Below are positions 56,590 through 64,000 of a DNA stretch of 64,000 nucleotides, one piece after another (position 1 is the stretch's first letter; each line of letters opens with the position of its first letter). This stretch comes from Microbulbifer agarilyticus (lineage in GTDB: Bacteria > Pseudomonadota > Gammaproteobacteria > Pseudomonadales > Cellvibrionaceae), in contig NZ_CP019650.1 in NCBI RefSeq assembly GCF_001999945.1, positions 1,674,001 through 1,738,000 of the forward strand, read 5' to 3'. The notes beneath the pieces were generated by a model, which saw nothing but the letters and a program-made list of their open reading frames with translations, made no database searches and was not told where the DNA came from. The position numbers and the translations under genes were made by a program.

Positions 56590-58995
56590 ATGGACCAGCC
56601 ATCCGAGACCTTGAACGAATACCCCCTGCTGCCACTGCGAGATGTAGTGGTCTATCCGCATATGGTGATCCCGCTGTTTGTCGGCCGAGAGAAATCCATT
56701 GATGCGCTGGAAGACGCGATGCGCAGCGACAAGCAAGTGCTGCTCGTGGCGCAGCGCCAAGCGTCCGAAGACGACCCCGGTGCGGACGATGTGTATCGTG
56801 TGGGCACCGTGGCGAGCGTACTGCAATTGCTCAAACTACCCGATGGCACCGTAAAGGTGCTGGTAGAGGGTGGTCATCGAGTGAAAGTCGAGGAGATCCA
56901 GGAGGGCGAGGGTCATTACCGCGCCACTGTGTCCCCGATTGAATCGGAAGAGCTCTCCGAGGCGGAAGCGGAAGCGCTAGTGCGCTCTGCGATGTCGCAA
57001 TTCGAGCAATACGTCAGCGTCAGCAAAAAAGTGCCGAATGAGGTGATGACCTCCCTGTCCGGAATCGATGAACCGGGCCGCTTGGCAGACACCATCGCGG
57101 CGCATATGTCGCTGGATCTGGCGCAAAAACAGGAATTGTTGGAAACCATCAGTGTTAAGCAGCGTCTTGAACATTTGCTGGGCTTGATGGATTCAGAAAT
57201 CGACCTGATTCAGGTAGAGAAGCGTATTCGCGGTCGCGTGAAAAAGCAGATGGAGAAAAGCCAGCGCGAGTACTATCTGAATGAACAGATGAAGGCGATT
57301 CAAAAAGAGTTGGGCGAGATCACCGAAGAGCCTAACGAAATTGAAGAACTTGAGAAAAAAATTGCCGACTCCGGCATGTCTGCCGAAGCGGAAAAGAAAA
57401 CCCGTGCGGAACTGGGCAAGCTGAAAATGATGTCGCCCATGTCTGCGGAAGCTTCCGTGTTGCGCAGCTATATCGACTGGATGTTGAGCGTGCCCTGGAA
57501 AAAAGCCAGTCGCGTGCGTCACGACCTGATAAAGGCGGAAGAGATTCTGAACAAGGATCACTACGGCCTTGAAGAAGTGAAAGAGCGTATTCTGGAATAC
57601 CTTGCCGTGCAGAAGCGCGTGAAAAAGGTAAAGGGCCCAATTCTGTGTTTGGTTGGACCGCCCGGGGTAGGTAAAACCTCACTCGGTGAATCCATCGCCC
57701 GCGCGACCAACCGCAAGTATGTGCGTATGGCGCTTGGCGGTGTGCGCGACGAGGCGGAGATTCGAGGTCACCGCAGAACCTACATCGGCTCGCTGCCAGG
57801 TAAACTGATTCAGAAGATCTCCAAGGTAGCGGTGAAAAACCCACTGTTCCTGCTGGATGAAATCGACAAGATGGGTATGGATCACCGCGGCGATCCAGCA
57901 TCTGCATTGCTCGAGGTTTTGGACCCGGAGCAGAACAAGTCTTTCAACGATCACTATCTGGAAGTGGACTACGATCTTTCCGATGTGATGTTCGTGTGTA
58001 CGTCGAACTCGATGAATATTCCCGGGCCGTTGCTGGACCGAATGGAAGTGATTCGAATTCCCGGATACACCGAAGATGAAAAGTTGAATATTGCCCAGCG
58101 TTATCTGATCCCCAAGCAGCGTAAAAACGCTGGCCTCAAGCCCGAGGAGCTGGAGATCACCGATGAGGCTGTACGCGATGTGGTTCGCTATTACACCCGC
58201 GAAGCGGGTGTGCGTGGGCTGGATCGTGAAATGGCAAAAATCTGCCGTAAAGTTGTTACCGAGCATGTGCGCAAGTCCACCACTAATAAGGTGGTCATCA
58301 AACAGGATCAGCTGGAAGACCTGTTGGGTGTGCGCAAGTTTGATTACGGTCGCGCGGAAGAGGAAAACAAGATCGGTCAGGTCACCGGACTTGCCTGGAC
58401 CGAAGTGGGTGGCGAACTGCTCACGATTGAATCCTCTGCAGTGCCCGGTAAAGGGCGCGTCATCAAGACTGGTTCCCTCGGTGATGTGATGCAGGAGTCG
58501 ATTCAGGCGGCGCTCACCGTGGTGCGCGCGCGCGCTCAATCGCTGGGTATTGCACCCGACTTCCATGAAACGCGCGACATTCACATCCATGTTCCTGAGG
58601 GCGCTACGCCCAAAGACGGGCCTTCAGCGGGTATCGCAATGTGCACCGCTCTGGCGTCGGTACTGACCAATATTCCCGTTCGTGCCGATGTGGCAATGAC
58701 CGGTGAAATTACTCTGCGCGGTGAAGTGCTGCGTATTGGTGGCCTGAAAGAAAAGCTATTGGCTGCACACCGTGGTGGTATCAAAACGGTACTGATCCCG
58801 GCGGACAACGAGCGTGACCTCAAGGATATTCCTGACAATATTCAACAGGACCTGGTAATCAAGCCGGTGAAGTGGATTGATCAGGTGTTTGAATACGCGC
58901 TGGAATCAGTGCCCAACGCACTGAGTGATGAAGAGTATTCCGCGTTACAGAAAAAGGCGGATGAGCGGTCCCAGCGTTCTGTCCAGACGCACTAA
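56590..58995 (+). CDS. lon: Lon, ATP-dependent protease
   Basis: Homohexameric AAA+ serine protease that removes damaged and regulatory proteins. The 801-aa product has the N-terminal LAN domain ([20 protein letters not shown]), a coiled region, the AAA+ module with Walker [10 protein letters not shown] near residue 356 and Walker [12 protein letters not shown], and the protease domain with the serine in [12 protein letters not shown] near 679 and the lysine in [14 protein letters not shown] near 722. AGGAG stands four nt from the ATG. Sigma-32-like promoter upstream. Confidence 0.98.
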   Translation: MDQPSETLNEYPLLPLRDVVVYPHMVIPLFVGREKSIDALEDAMRSDKQVLLVAQRQASEDDPGADDVYRVGTVASVLQLLKLPDGTVKVLVEGGHRVKVEEIQEGEGHYRATVSPIESEELSEAEAEALVRSAMSQFEQYVSVSKKVPNEVMTSLSGIDEPGRLADTIAAHMSLDLAQKQELLETISVKQRLEHLLGLMDSEIDLIQVEKRIRGRVKKQMEKSQREYYLNEQMKAIQKELGEITEEPNEIEELEKKIADSGMSAEAEKKTRAELGKLKMMSPMSAEASVLRSYIDWMLSVPWKKASRVRHDLIKAEEILNKDHYGLEEVKERILEYLAVQKRVKKVKGPILCLVGPPGVGKTSLGESIARATNRKYVRMALGGVRDEAEIRGHRRTYIGSLPGKLIQKISKVAVKNPLFLLDEIDKMGMDHRGDPASALLEVLDPEQNKSFNDHYLEVDYDLSDVMFVCTSNSMNIPGPLLDRMEVIRIPGYTEDEKLNIAQRYLIPKQRKNAGLKPEELEITDEAVRDVVRYYTREAGVRGLDREMAKICRKVVTEHVRKSTTNKVVIKQDQLEDLLGVRKFDYGRAEEENKIGQVTGLAWTEVGGELLTIESSAVPGKGRVIKTGSLGDVMQESIQAALTVVRARAQSLGIAPDFHETRDIHIHVPEGATPKDGPSAGIAMCTALASVLTNIPVRADVAMTGEITLRGEVLRIGGLKEKLLAAHRGGIKTVLIPADNERDLKDIPDNIQQDLVIKPVKWIDQVFEYALESVPNALSDEEYSALQKKADERSQRSVQTH

Positions 58996-59043
58996 TCGTT
59001 TGGCATGCTCTATCGATCATAACTCGACCTGACTTTTATCCTG

Positions 59044-59079
59044 CGACCTGCTGCTAAATGGAAAGTGGCAGGTCGTTTT
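59044..59079 (+). terminator. Probable terminator of lon
   Basis: CGACCTGC pairs perfectly with GCAGGTCG across a 16-nt loop, followed by TTTT. Confidence 0.6.
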
Positions 59080-59557
59080 GATGTGCAGTTTGTTGAAGTT
59101 TTGAACGATTTTATTGGTGTTGTGTATTTCCCGCTCGACAGTCGCTTCTCTGTTAAACAGGTGACAGTTACTTGCCGCTAAGTTTGCACAAAAAACCATT
59201 GAAACGTTGGTATCAAGTCGCTTAGAGTACGCCGCCGGGCGTTGCGGGCGGTTAAAAAATAAACTTGCCGCCCGTTGACTGAACAAGTGTGGCTTAAAAG
59301 TGTCAAACTGCCCGCAAAGCCGCATGGTTCCTTGACCCGCTAACAGGCAGTTGGTATAAAACGTGGCTTGTTGTGCTACGGGGGAACCGCAGTCGATTGG
59401 TAAATCCACTGCGAAAAATTACTTGATTGCACCTTGTTATTCAGGGTTGCAACAGACCTGACAAACACACCTGGAATTGAATTCTGGGAACTACTTCCAG
59501 ATTCAGAATCTAGTTACATAGACCATTTAGACCTAGAAAAGAATAGAGGGATATAGC
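59080..59557 (+). promoter_or_regulatory. hupB leader with sigma-70 promoter (59332-59360)
   Basis: No gene is seen. TTGACC (59332-59337), exactly 17 bp, TATAAA (59355-59360) is a strong promoter giving a leader of about 190 nt. A second possible start uses TTGAAA near 59205 with TAGAGT 18 bp on. Multiple promoters are usual for hupB. Confidence 0.6.
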
Positions 59558-59830
59558 GTGAATAAGTCCGAACTGATTGAAGCCATTGCCGCGTCTGCTG
59601 ACATTCCTAAGGCAGCTGCTGGCCGCGCTCTGGACGCCATGGTAGACAGCATTACCGACGCTCTGAAAAAAGGCGATCAGGTTGCTCTGGTTGGCTTTGG
59701 TACCTTCGCTGTTAAAGAGCGCGCTGCGCGCACTGGCCGCAACCCGCGCACCGGCGACCCGATTGAAATCGCCGCCGCTAAGATCCCGAACTTCAAAGCT
59801 GGTAAAGCTTTGAAAGACGCGGTGAACTAA
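59558..59830 (+). CDS. hupB: HU-beta nucleoid protein
   Basis: DNA-bending histone-like protein (90 aa), forming dimers that bind without sequence preference. [48 protein letters not shown] (the beta-arm with its proline) and [15 protein letters not shown] are classical. The start is a GTG with AGAGGG nine nt upstream. Position between lon and ppiD fixes it as the beta form. A terminator follows. Confidence 0.98.
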   Translation: MNKSELIEAIAASADIPKAAAGRALDAMVDSITDALKKGDQVALVGFGTFAVKERAARTGRNPRTGDPIEIAAAKIPNFKAGKALKDAVN

Positions 59831-59856
59831 GAAGCTTTGTAAAAAATGCTTCAAAG

Positions 59857-59884
59857 AGGCGTATCACATGGATGCGCCTTTTTT
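59857..59884 (+). terminator. Intrinsic terminator of hupB
   Basis: A 9-bp stem with one G-U pair (AGGCGTATC/GATGCGCCT) around ACATG, then a run of six T. Confidence 0.85.
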
Positions 59885-60020
59885 GTTTCTGAAAGATTGA
59901 AATCGTAATCAGGATCAACGGGATGTTTCCCTGATCAGCACCTAAAACTTTGTTTGTGCTGAAATAAGAATAACTATTGATCCGGTGGTGTACAGACAAG
60001 AGTTAATTTCGGAGCTGGAT

Positions 60021-61916
60021 ATGCTTCAGTCCATGCGTGACAACCTGAAGGGAACCGCTGCCATTATTGTTGCGGCGTTTTTCGGATTTATCATGGTGAT
60101 TGGTGGAATCGATTTTTTCACCGGTGCCAGCGGTGGCTCTGCTAGTAAAGTGGCAGAGGTAAACGGCGAAAAGATTTCTCAGCTTGACCTGCAGCGTGCG
60201 ATCCAGAATCGCCGTGCGATGATTGAAAACCAGTATGGCGACAATGTGCCAACTGACTTGCTGACCGATGAGCAACTGCGTGGCCCGGTGCTGCAGCAGC
60301 TCGTCAATAGTGCGGTTATGCGACAGGCTGCGCTCGATCGCGGTATGGCGATGAGTGTCGCCGCGGTAGATAAAGAAATCGTGCAGATGCCTGGTTTCCA
60401 GGTAAACGGCCAGTTTGACCAGCAAATGTATCGCGATGGCCTGCGCCGAATGGGATATAGCCCGACCGTTTTCCGCCAGTTGCTGGAACAGGAAATGGTG
60501 ATGCAGCAGTTTATCGACAGTGTGTCGCAAACTGCATTCAGCACCCGTACCGATGCCGAGAATATCGTTGCCGTGTCGATGGAAGAGCGTGACTTTGATT
60601 ACGTGACCCTGTCTGCGGCGCCTCTGCTCGAAGGTATTGTGGTTGCGGATGGTGAGGTGCAGACCTACTACGACGAAAATCAGTCTGCATTCCAGCGTCC
60701 TGAACAGGTTTCTGTTGAGTATATCGAGCTGACCCCTGAGTTGTTCGCGGCGAATATCGATATTTCAGATCAGGACGTGCGTGCGCAATACGATCAGGAA
60801 GTGAAGAACTTCCAGGCGAACATTCGTCGCCATGCGGCACATATTCTGGTTGAAGGCGATGACGAGGCTGCACAGGCGAAGGTAGCGGAAGTTCAGTCAA
60901 AGCTGGATGGTGGTGCGGAATTCGCAGCGCTGGCGAAAGAGTACTCCGATGACATCCTGTCTAGTGAAGACGGTGGTGATGTCGGTTTCACTTCCGGTGA
61001 TGTTTTCCCGCAAGCGTTCGAAGAAGCTCTGGCTAAATTGCAGGTTGGTGAAGTTTCCGGCGCGGTAAAAACCGATGCTGGTACCCATTTCATCAAGCTG
61101 ATTGAAGTTGCCGATGCAGAGCCGCCGACCTTTGAAGAGCGCAAGACTGCGATTGAAACGCGTATTCGTAACGCGGAAGCGGAGCGGGAGTTTGTTGATG
61201 CGTTAAGTCGTTTGGGTGACTTGGCGTACAACGCCGAGACGCTGGCGGCGCCAGCAGAAGAGCTGGGTGTAACCGTACAGTCTTCTCCTTTGTTTTCCCG
61301 CCTGGGCGGTCCAGGTATCGTTGGCGAGCGCCAGGTAATTACTGCAGCGTTTTCCCCTGAAGTTCTTGAAGACGGCAATACCTCGGACGTGTTGAATCTC
61401 AACGAAAACCACGCGGTTGTATTGCGTGTTGTTGAGCACAAGGCTGAAGGCGTGAAGCCGCTTGAAGAAGTGAAGGCGGATGTTGTACAGCGTCTCAAGC
61501 GCGACAAGGCGAGCGAGCAGCTGGCGAGCAAGGCCGAGCAGGTCGCGTCACAGGCTGGCGAGAGTGGTGGCCTGGCAGCGGTTGCAGAGTCTGAAGGTTT
61601 GACCCTTGAAACCAGCGATAAGACTCGCCGCGGTGGCTTTGGTGCCCGTGGTGAAGTGGTGAACAAGGTGTTTACTATGGCTGAGCCACGTCCGGGTGCC
61701 CGCACTCTGGATCAGTTCACCATGCCAAGTGGTGACGTTGTTGTTGTGCAGCTGCGCGATGTGCGCTCTGGCGATCTTACCCGTCAAAGCAAAGAGCAGC
61801 GTGATGCGCTGATGCAACAGTTGTCTTCTATGCTGGGTGGCGCGGAGCTGGCAGCGGTGCAGAAATATCTGCTAAGCAAGGCTGACGTTGAAGTGTTTAG
61901 TGAGACTCAGCAGTAA
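60021..61916 (+). CDS. ppiD: PpiD, membrane-anchored periplasmic folding factor
   Basis: PpiD sits at the SecYEG exit and chaperones emerging periplasmic and outer-membrane proteins. The 631-aa product has one N-terminal transmembrane helix (AAIIVAAFFGFIMVIGGIDFF) after a short cytoplasmic MLQSMRDNLKG, a SurA-like N-domain (about 40-190), and a parvulin domain at about 265-363 (RRHAAHILVEGDDEAAQA, EYSDDILSSEDGGDVGF, GTHFIKLIEV), then a long C-terminal region. I chose ATG 60021, with GGAG six nt upstream; a GTG 12 codons earlier lies in the same frame. Confidence 0.96.
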   Translation: MLQSMRDNLKGTAAIIVAAFFGFIMVIGGIDFFTGASGGSASKVAEVNGEKISQLDLQRAIQNRRAMIENQYGDNVPTDLLTDEQLRGPVLQQLVNSAVMRQAALDRGMAMSVAAVDKEIVQMPGFQVNGQFDQQMYRDGLRRMGYSPTVFRQLLEQEMVMQQFIDSVSQTAFSTRTDAENIVAVSMEERDFDYVTLSAAPLLEGIVVADGEVQTYYDENQSAFQRPEQVSVEYIELTPELFAANIDISDQDVRAQYDQEVKNFQANIRRHAAHILVEGDDEAAQAKVAEVQSKLDGGAEFAALAKEYSDDILSSEDGGDVGFTSGDVFPQAFEEALAKLQVGEVSGAVKTDAGTHFIKLIEVADAEPPTFEERKTAIETRIRNAEAEREFVDALSRLGDLAYNAETLAAPAEELGVTVQSSPLFSRLGGPGIVGERQVITAAFSPEVLEDGNTSDVLNLNENHAVVLRVVEHKAEGVKPLEEVKADVVQRLKRDKASEQLASKAEQVASQAGESGGLAAVAESEGLTLETSDKTRRGGFGARGEVVNKVFTMAEPRPGARTLDQFTMPSGDVVVVQLRDVRSGDLTRQSKEQRDALMQQLSSMLGGAELAAVQKYLLSKADVEVFSETQQ

Positions 61917-61937
61917 CGGCTGATTGTTTCCGCAAAT

Positions 61938-61968
61938 AAAAAAACCGGCGATTTTCGCCGGTTTTTTT
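61938..61968. terminator. Bidirectional terminator between ppiD and mltD
   Basis: AAAAAAACCGGCGA pairs with TCGCCGGTTTTTTT around a TTT loop; serves both convergent genes. Confidence 0.96.
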
Positions 61969-62032
61969 ATGCCTGCAATAAGCTAAAAGCAAAACGGCGA
62001 TGCAGGGGTCGCCGTCGAGCAGTCTGGCTGGT

Positions 62033-63616
62033 TTAGCCGTTATTTGCGCTATCGACAAACAGTGTCAGGCGTTGACCCGGTTGCAGATAGCTGTTCTGGC
62101 TGATTTTGTTCCAGCGCACGATATCGCTGATATCGATACGAAACTTTTGCGCGATTCGATATAGCGAGTCGCCACTGCGGACTCGGTAAGACACTTTGCG
62201 GGTGGTGCGGCTGTTGCTCGAGCTGTTGCTTGTACCTTTTGCGTTGTACGCGACCAGCTTGCGCCCGGGACGCAAGGTGTCACCTGGAGCCATGTTGTTC
62301 CAGCTCGCCAGTGAGCGTACTTTGACGTTCAGGCTGCGGGCGATACCCCAAAGAGTGTCACCTGGGCGCACGGTGTAGCTGGTTTTGCGTCCCTTGCCGG
62401 AAGACTGGCGGCGCTTCACGCGCTGATCGATGGAATAAGCGTACTGGGCGTTGGGGCCGGAAGCGCTCGGAATCAGCAGGGTCTGGCCTGCACGGATTCT
62501 GCTGCCGCGCAGTTTGTTGGCCTGCTGAATCGCGGCGATCGTGGTTTCGTAGCGGCGCGCAATGACCGACAGCGAGTCGCCGTTGGCTACCCGGTAGTGC
62601 TGCCAGCTTACGCGCTGATCGGCAGGTAGCTTGTCCAGGGCTTCAACGAACCGTGTACTCTTTTCATGGGGAACCAGCAGTCGGTGATTGCCTTCGGGAT
62701 CTGTCGCCCAGCGGTTATAGCCGGGGTTCAGCAGGTACAACTCTTCAATCTCCACACCAGCGAGATCTGCCGCCTGGGCGAGGTCAATCTGGCTGCCCAC
62801 GTTTACTGCAGCGTAATAGGGTTCGTTACCCACATCGTGCAGCGGCACCTTGTAGTGGTTTGGGCGGGAGACCACTTCCGCTAGCGCCAGAAGTTGTGGC
62901 ACGTAGCGGCGGGTTTCGCGAGGGAGCTTCAGATCCCAGAAACTGGTGCCCTTACCGGCGCGCGCATTGCGCTCGCGCGCGCGGCGTACAGTACCTTCGC
63001 CGGCGTTGTAGGCCGCGAGTACTAAAAGCCAATCGTTATCGAACTTGGCGGCCAGGTAGTTGAAGTACTCGGAGGCCGCGCGGGTGGACTCCACCACATC
63101 GCGGCGGCCGTCATACCACCAGTTCTGGTGCAAGCCAAAAGAGCGTCCGGTCGCGGGAATGAACTGCCACATCCCGGAGGCTTGTGCGTGGGAATAGGCG
63201 AAAGGATCGTAGGCGCTCTCGACGATGGGGAGTAGGGCAAATTCGAGCGGGATGTTTTCCTGCTCCAGTTGCTCGGCCACGTGGAAGATATAGCGGCGGG
63301 AGCGCTCGGTAACCCGGGCCATATAGCCCTGGTTAGAGGAAAAATATTTTACGTAGTCCTGGACCTTTGGGCGGTTTGTTTCGCGATCCAAGGTAAAACC
63401 CTGGCGGAGGCGGTGCCAAATGTCGTTATTGGCCAGTGCGGGTTCAGCGGCATTGAGAATATTCTCGCTGATGGCGCTGTCCATACTCGGCATGGAATCC
63501 ACGCCGTCAGCCGGTTCAATCTGGGCGGTTTTCGCCGGGGTGGGTGCAGAGTCAATCTGGGTGCAGGCCCCTACCGCTGTTGCCAACAGCGCAACAGCAA
63601 ACTTTTTATAAACCAT
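62033..63616 (-). CDS. mltD: MltD, membrane-bound lytic murein transglycosylase D
   Basis: Lipoprotein lytic transglycosylase (527 aa) that cleaves peptidoglycan glycan strands. The signal peptide ends ATAVGACTQ (lipobox). The SLT domain shows the catalytic glutamate in LPIVESAYDPFAYSHAQASG, MWQFIPATGRSFGL and LLVLAAYNAGEGTV. Three LysM repeats follow (YRVANGDSLSVIARRY, YTVRPGDTLWGIARSL, YRVRSGDSLYRIAQKF), one more than in some relatives. gloB lies upstream in the same direction, as in enterics and Pseudomonas. Confidence 0.96.
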   Translation of the reverse strand: MVYKKFAVALLATAVGACTQIDSAPTPAKTAQIEPADGVDSMPSMDSAISENILNAAEPALANNDIWHRLRQGFTLDRETNRPKVQDYVKYFSSNQGYMARVTERSRRYIFHVAEQLEQENIPLEFALLPIVESAYDPFAYSHAQASGMWQFIPATGRSFGLHQNWWYDGRRDVVESTRAASEYFNYLAAKFDNDWLLVLAAYNAGEGTVRRARERNARAGKGTSFWDLKLPRETRRYVPQLLALAEVVSRPNHYKVPLHDVGNEPYYAAVNVGSQIDLAQAADLAGVEIEELYLLNPGYNRWATDPEGNHRLLVPHEKSTRFVEALDKLPADQRVSWQHYRVANGDSLSVIARRYETTIAAIQQANKLRGSRIRAGQTLLIPSASGPNAQYAYSIDQRVKRRQSSGKGRKTSYTVRPGDTLWGIARSLNVKVRSLASWNNMAPGDTLRPGRKLVAYNAKGTSNSSSNSRTTRKVSYRVRSGDSLYRIAQKFRIDISDIVRWNKISQNSYLQPGQRLTLFVDSANNG

Positions 63617-63813
63617 TCTGGTATCCGAGGTCTGTAATTATCTCTTTGCTCTGCACCGAACTGGCCAGGAATCTTGGGCGGATGCTGCCAAGGCGTCGTT
63701 ATTTTTGATGCCGGCAGGCCCTAGAAGAGGCGTCGTTGAATAATGCGCATGAGCTTTGTTGTGTAATTGTCTGATTCTAAAGAGGAGGGTGAGTCCTGGT
63801 CAATGCGATTTGG

Positions 63814-64000
63814 TCAAAAAACGTCCTTCTGTTGGCGCAAATTGGCGAAAATTTCGACAGGGTTCGCATTCTTCGGCAGACCTTTTGCCTGCGCCTGTAG
63901 GCGTATATCTGGATCGTCGGTGCGCAGGAACGGGTTAGTGGCGCGCTCCAGCTCAATGTTCGAGGGGAGGGTTGGCTCTCCGCGTGCGCGGATGGCTTCC
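63814..64000 (-). CDS. gloB: GloB, hydroxyacylglutathione hydrolase, C-terminal end only
   Basis: The frame runs off the window end. The visible 61 codons read EAIRARGEPTLPSNIELERA then TNPFLR, the conserved glyoxalase II C-terminal block (pattern P-S/T-x-x-x-E-R-x-x-N-P-F-L-R), followed by QAKGLPKNANPVEIFANLRQ and a TGA stop at 63814-63816. GloB hydrolyses S-lactoylglutathione to lactate in methylglyoxal detoxification. Its place beside mltD is the usual one. 197 bp separate it from mltD; I see no gene in between. Confidence 0.85.
   Translation of the reverse strand, partial: EAIRARGEPTLPSNIELERATNPFLRTDDPDIRLQAQAKGLPKNANPVEIFANLRQQKDVF

Noticed and set aside
63617..63813. A gene between mltD and gloB
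   Set aside because: Open frames here are short, start inside gloB on the other strand, and have no protein-like features.

Overview
This window looks like ordinary chromosomal backbone of a free-living, probably marine, gammaproteobacterium of the Pseudomonas/Cellvibrionales type. A Microbulbifer-like genome is my best guess, but that is an inference and not something the sequence proves. Supporting signs are an SMC condensin (not MukB) in the order smc-zipA-ligA, a FabY-type initiating ketoacyl synthase, a PsrA-type box in front of fadBA, and the conserved block tRNA-Leu-tig-clpP-clpX-lon-hupB-ppiD. The DNA is moderately GC-rich and even in character. I see no insertion sequence, prophage, integrase, CRISPR array or obvious foreign island.

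Layout. 1-1802: end of a cytochrome c maturation operon (ccmH, ccmI). 2077-9325: chromosome organisation, division and DNA ligation (smc, zipA, ligA). 9479-13465: a conserved hypothetical protein, fumC, small membrane proteins and an AraC regulator. 13816-18044: fatty acid catabolism (acyl-CoA dehydrogenase, SCP2-like protein, fadD). 18148-22318 (minus): two zinc peptidases (M28 lipoprotein, M14 cytosolic carboxypeptidase-like) and a YSC84-type lipoprotein. 22585-25180: a lipoprotein, a heme-dependent oxidative N-demethylase homologue and an AraC regulator diverging from a flavin monooxygenase-SDR-SDR operon (25342-28601). 28636-34172: a LysE exporter, a TatD nuclease, a CsdA-CsdE fusion facing tcdA, a SlyD-like isomerase and a globin-like protein lacking the usual heme histidine. 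34647-38664: a HIT protein, a GSGD-repeat secreted protein, ycjX-ycjF. 38712-46158: an unknown secreted protein under a perfect CRP-type site, gor, hpf, an unknown coiled-coil periplasmic protein, thpR, a small heat shock protein with a probable ROSE RNA thermometer, a methyltransferase and a GlxA-type regulator. 46421-52077: fabY and fadBA. 52253-61916: tRNA-Leu(UAG) and the proteostasis block. 62033-64000 (minus): mltD and the end of gloB.

Two themes tie genes together. Fatty acid turnover is spread over the window: fabY starts synthesis, and fadD, the acyl-CoA dehydrogenase, fadB and fadA make a near-complete beta-oxidation set, with fadBA apparently under a PsrA-like repressor. Proteostasis is the other: tig, clpP, clpX, lon and the small heat shock protein, three of which have good sigma-32-like promoters. 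I found no convincing new multi-gene system. The most unusual items are the globin-like protein, the CsdA-CsdE fusion opposite tcdA, the regulatory RNA/DNA sites, and a structured non-coding stretch at 21405-21724.
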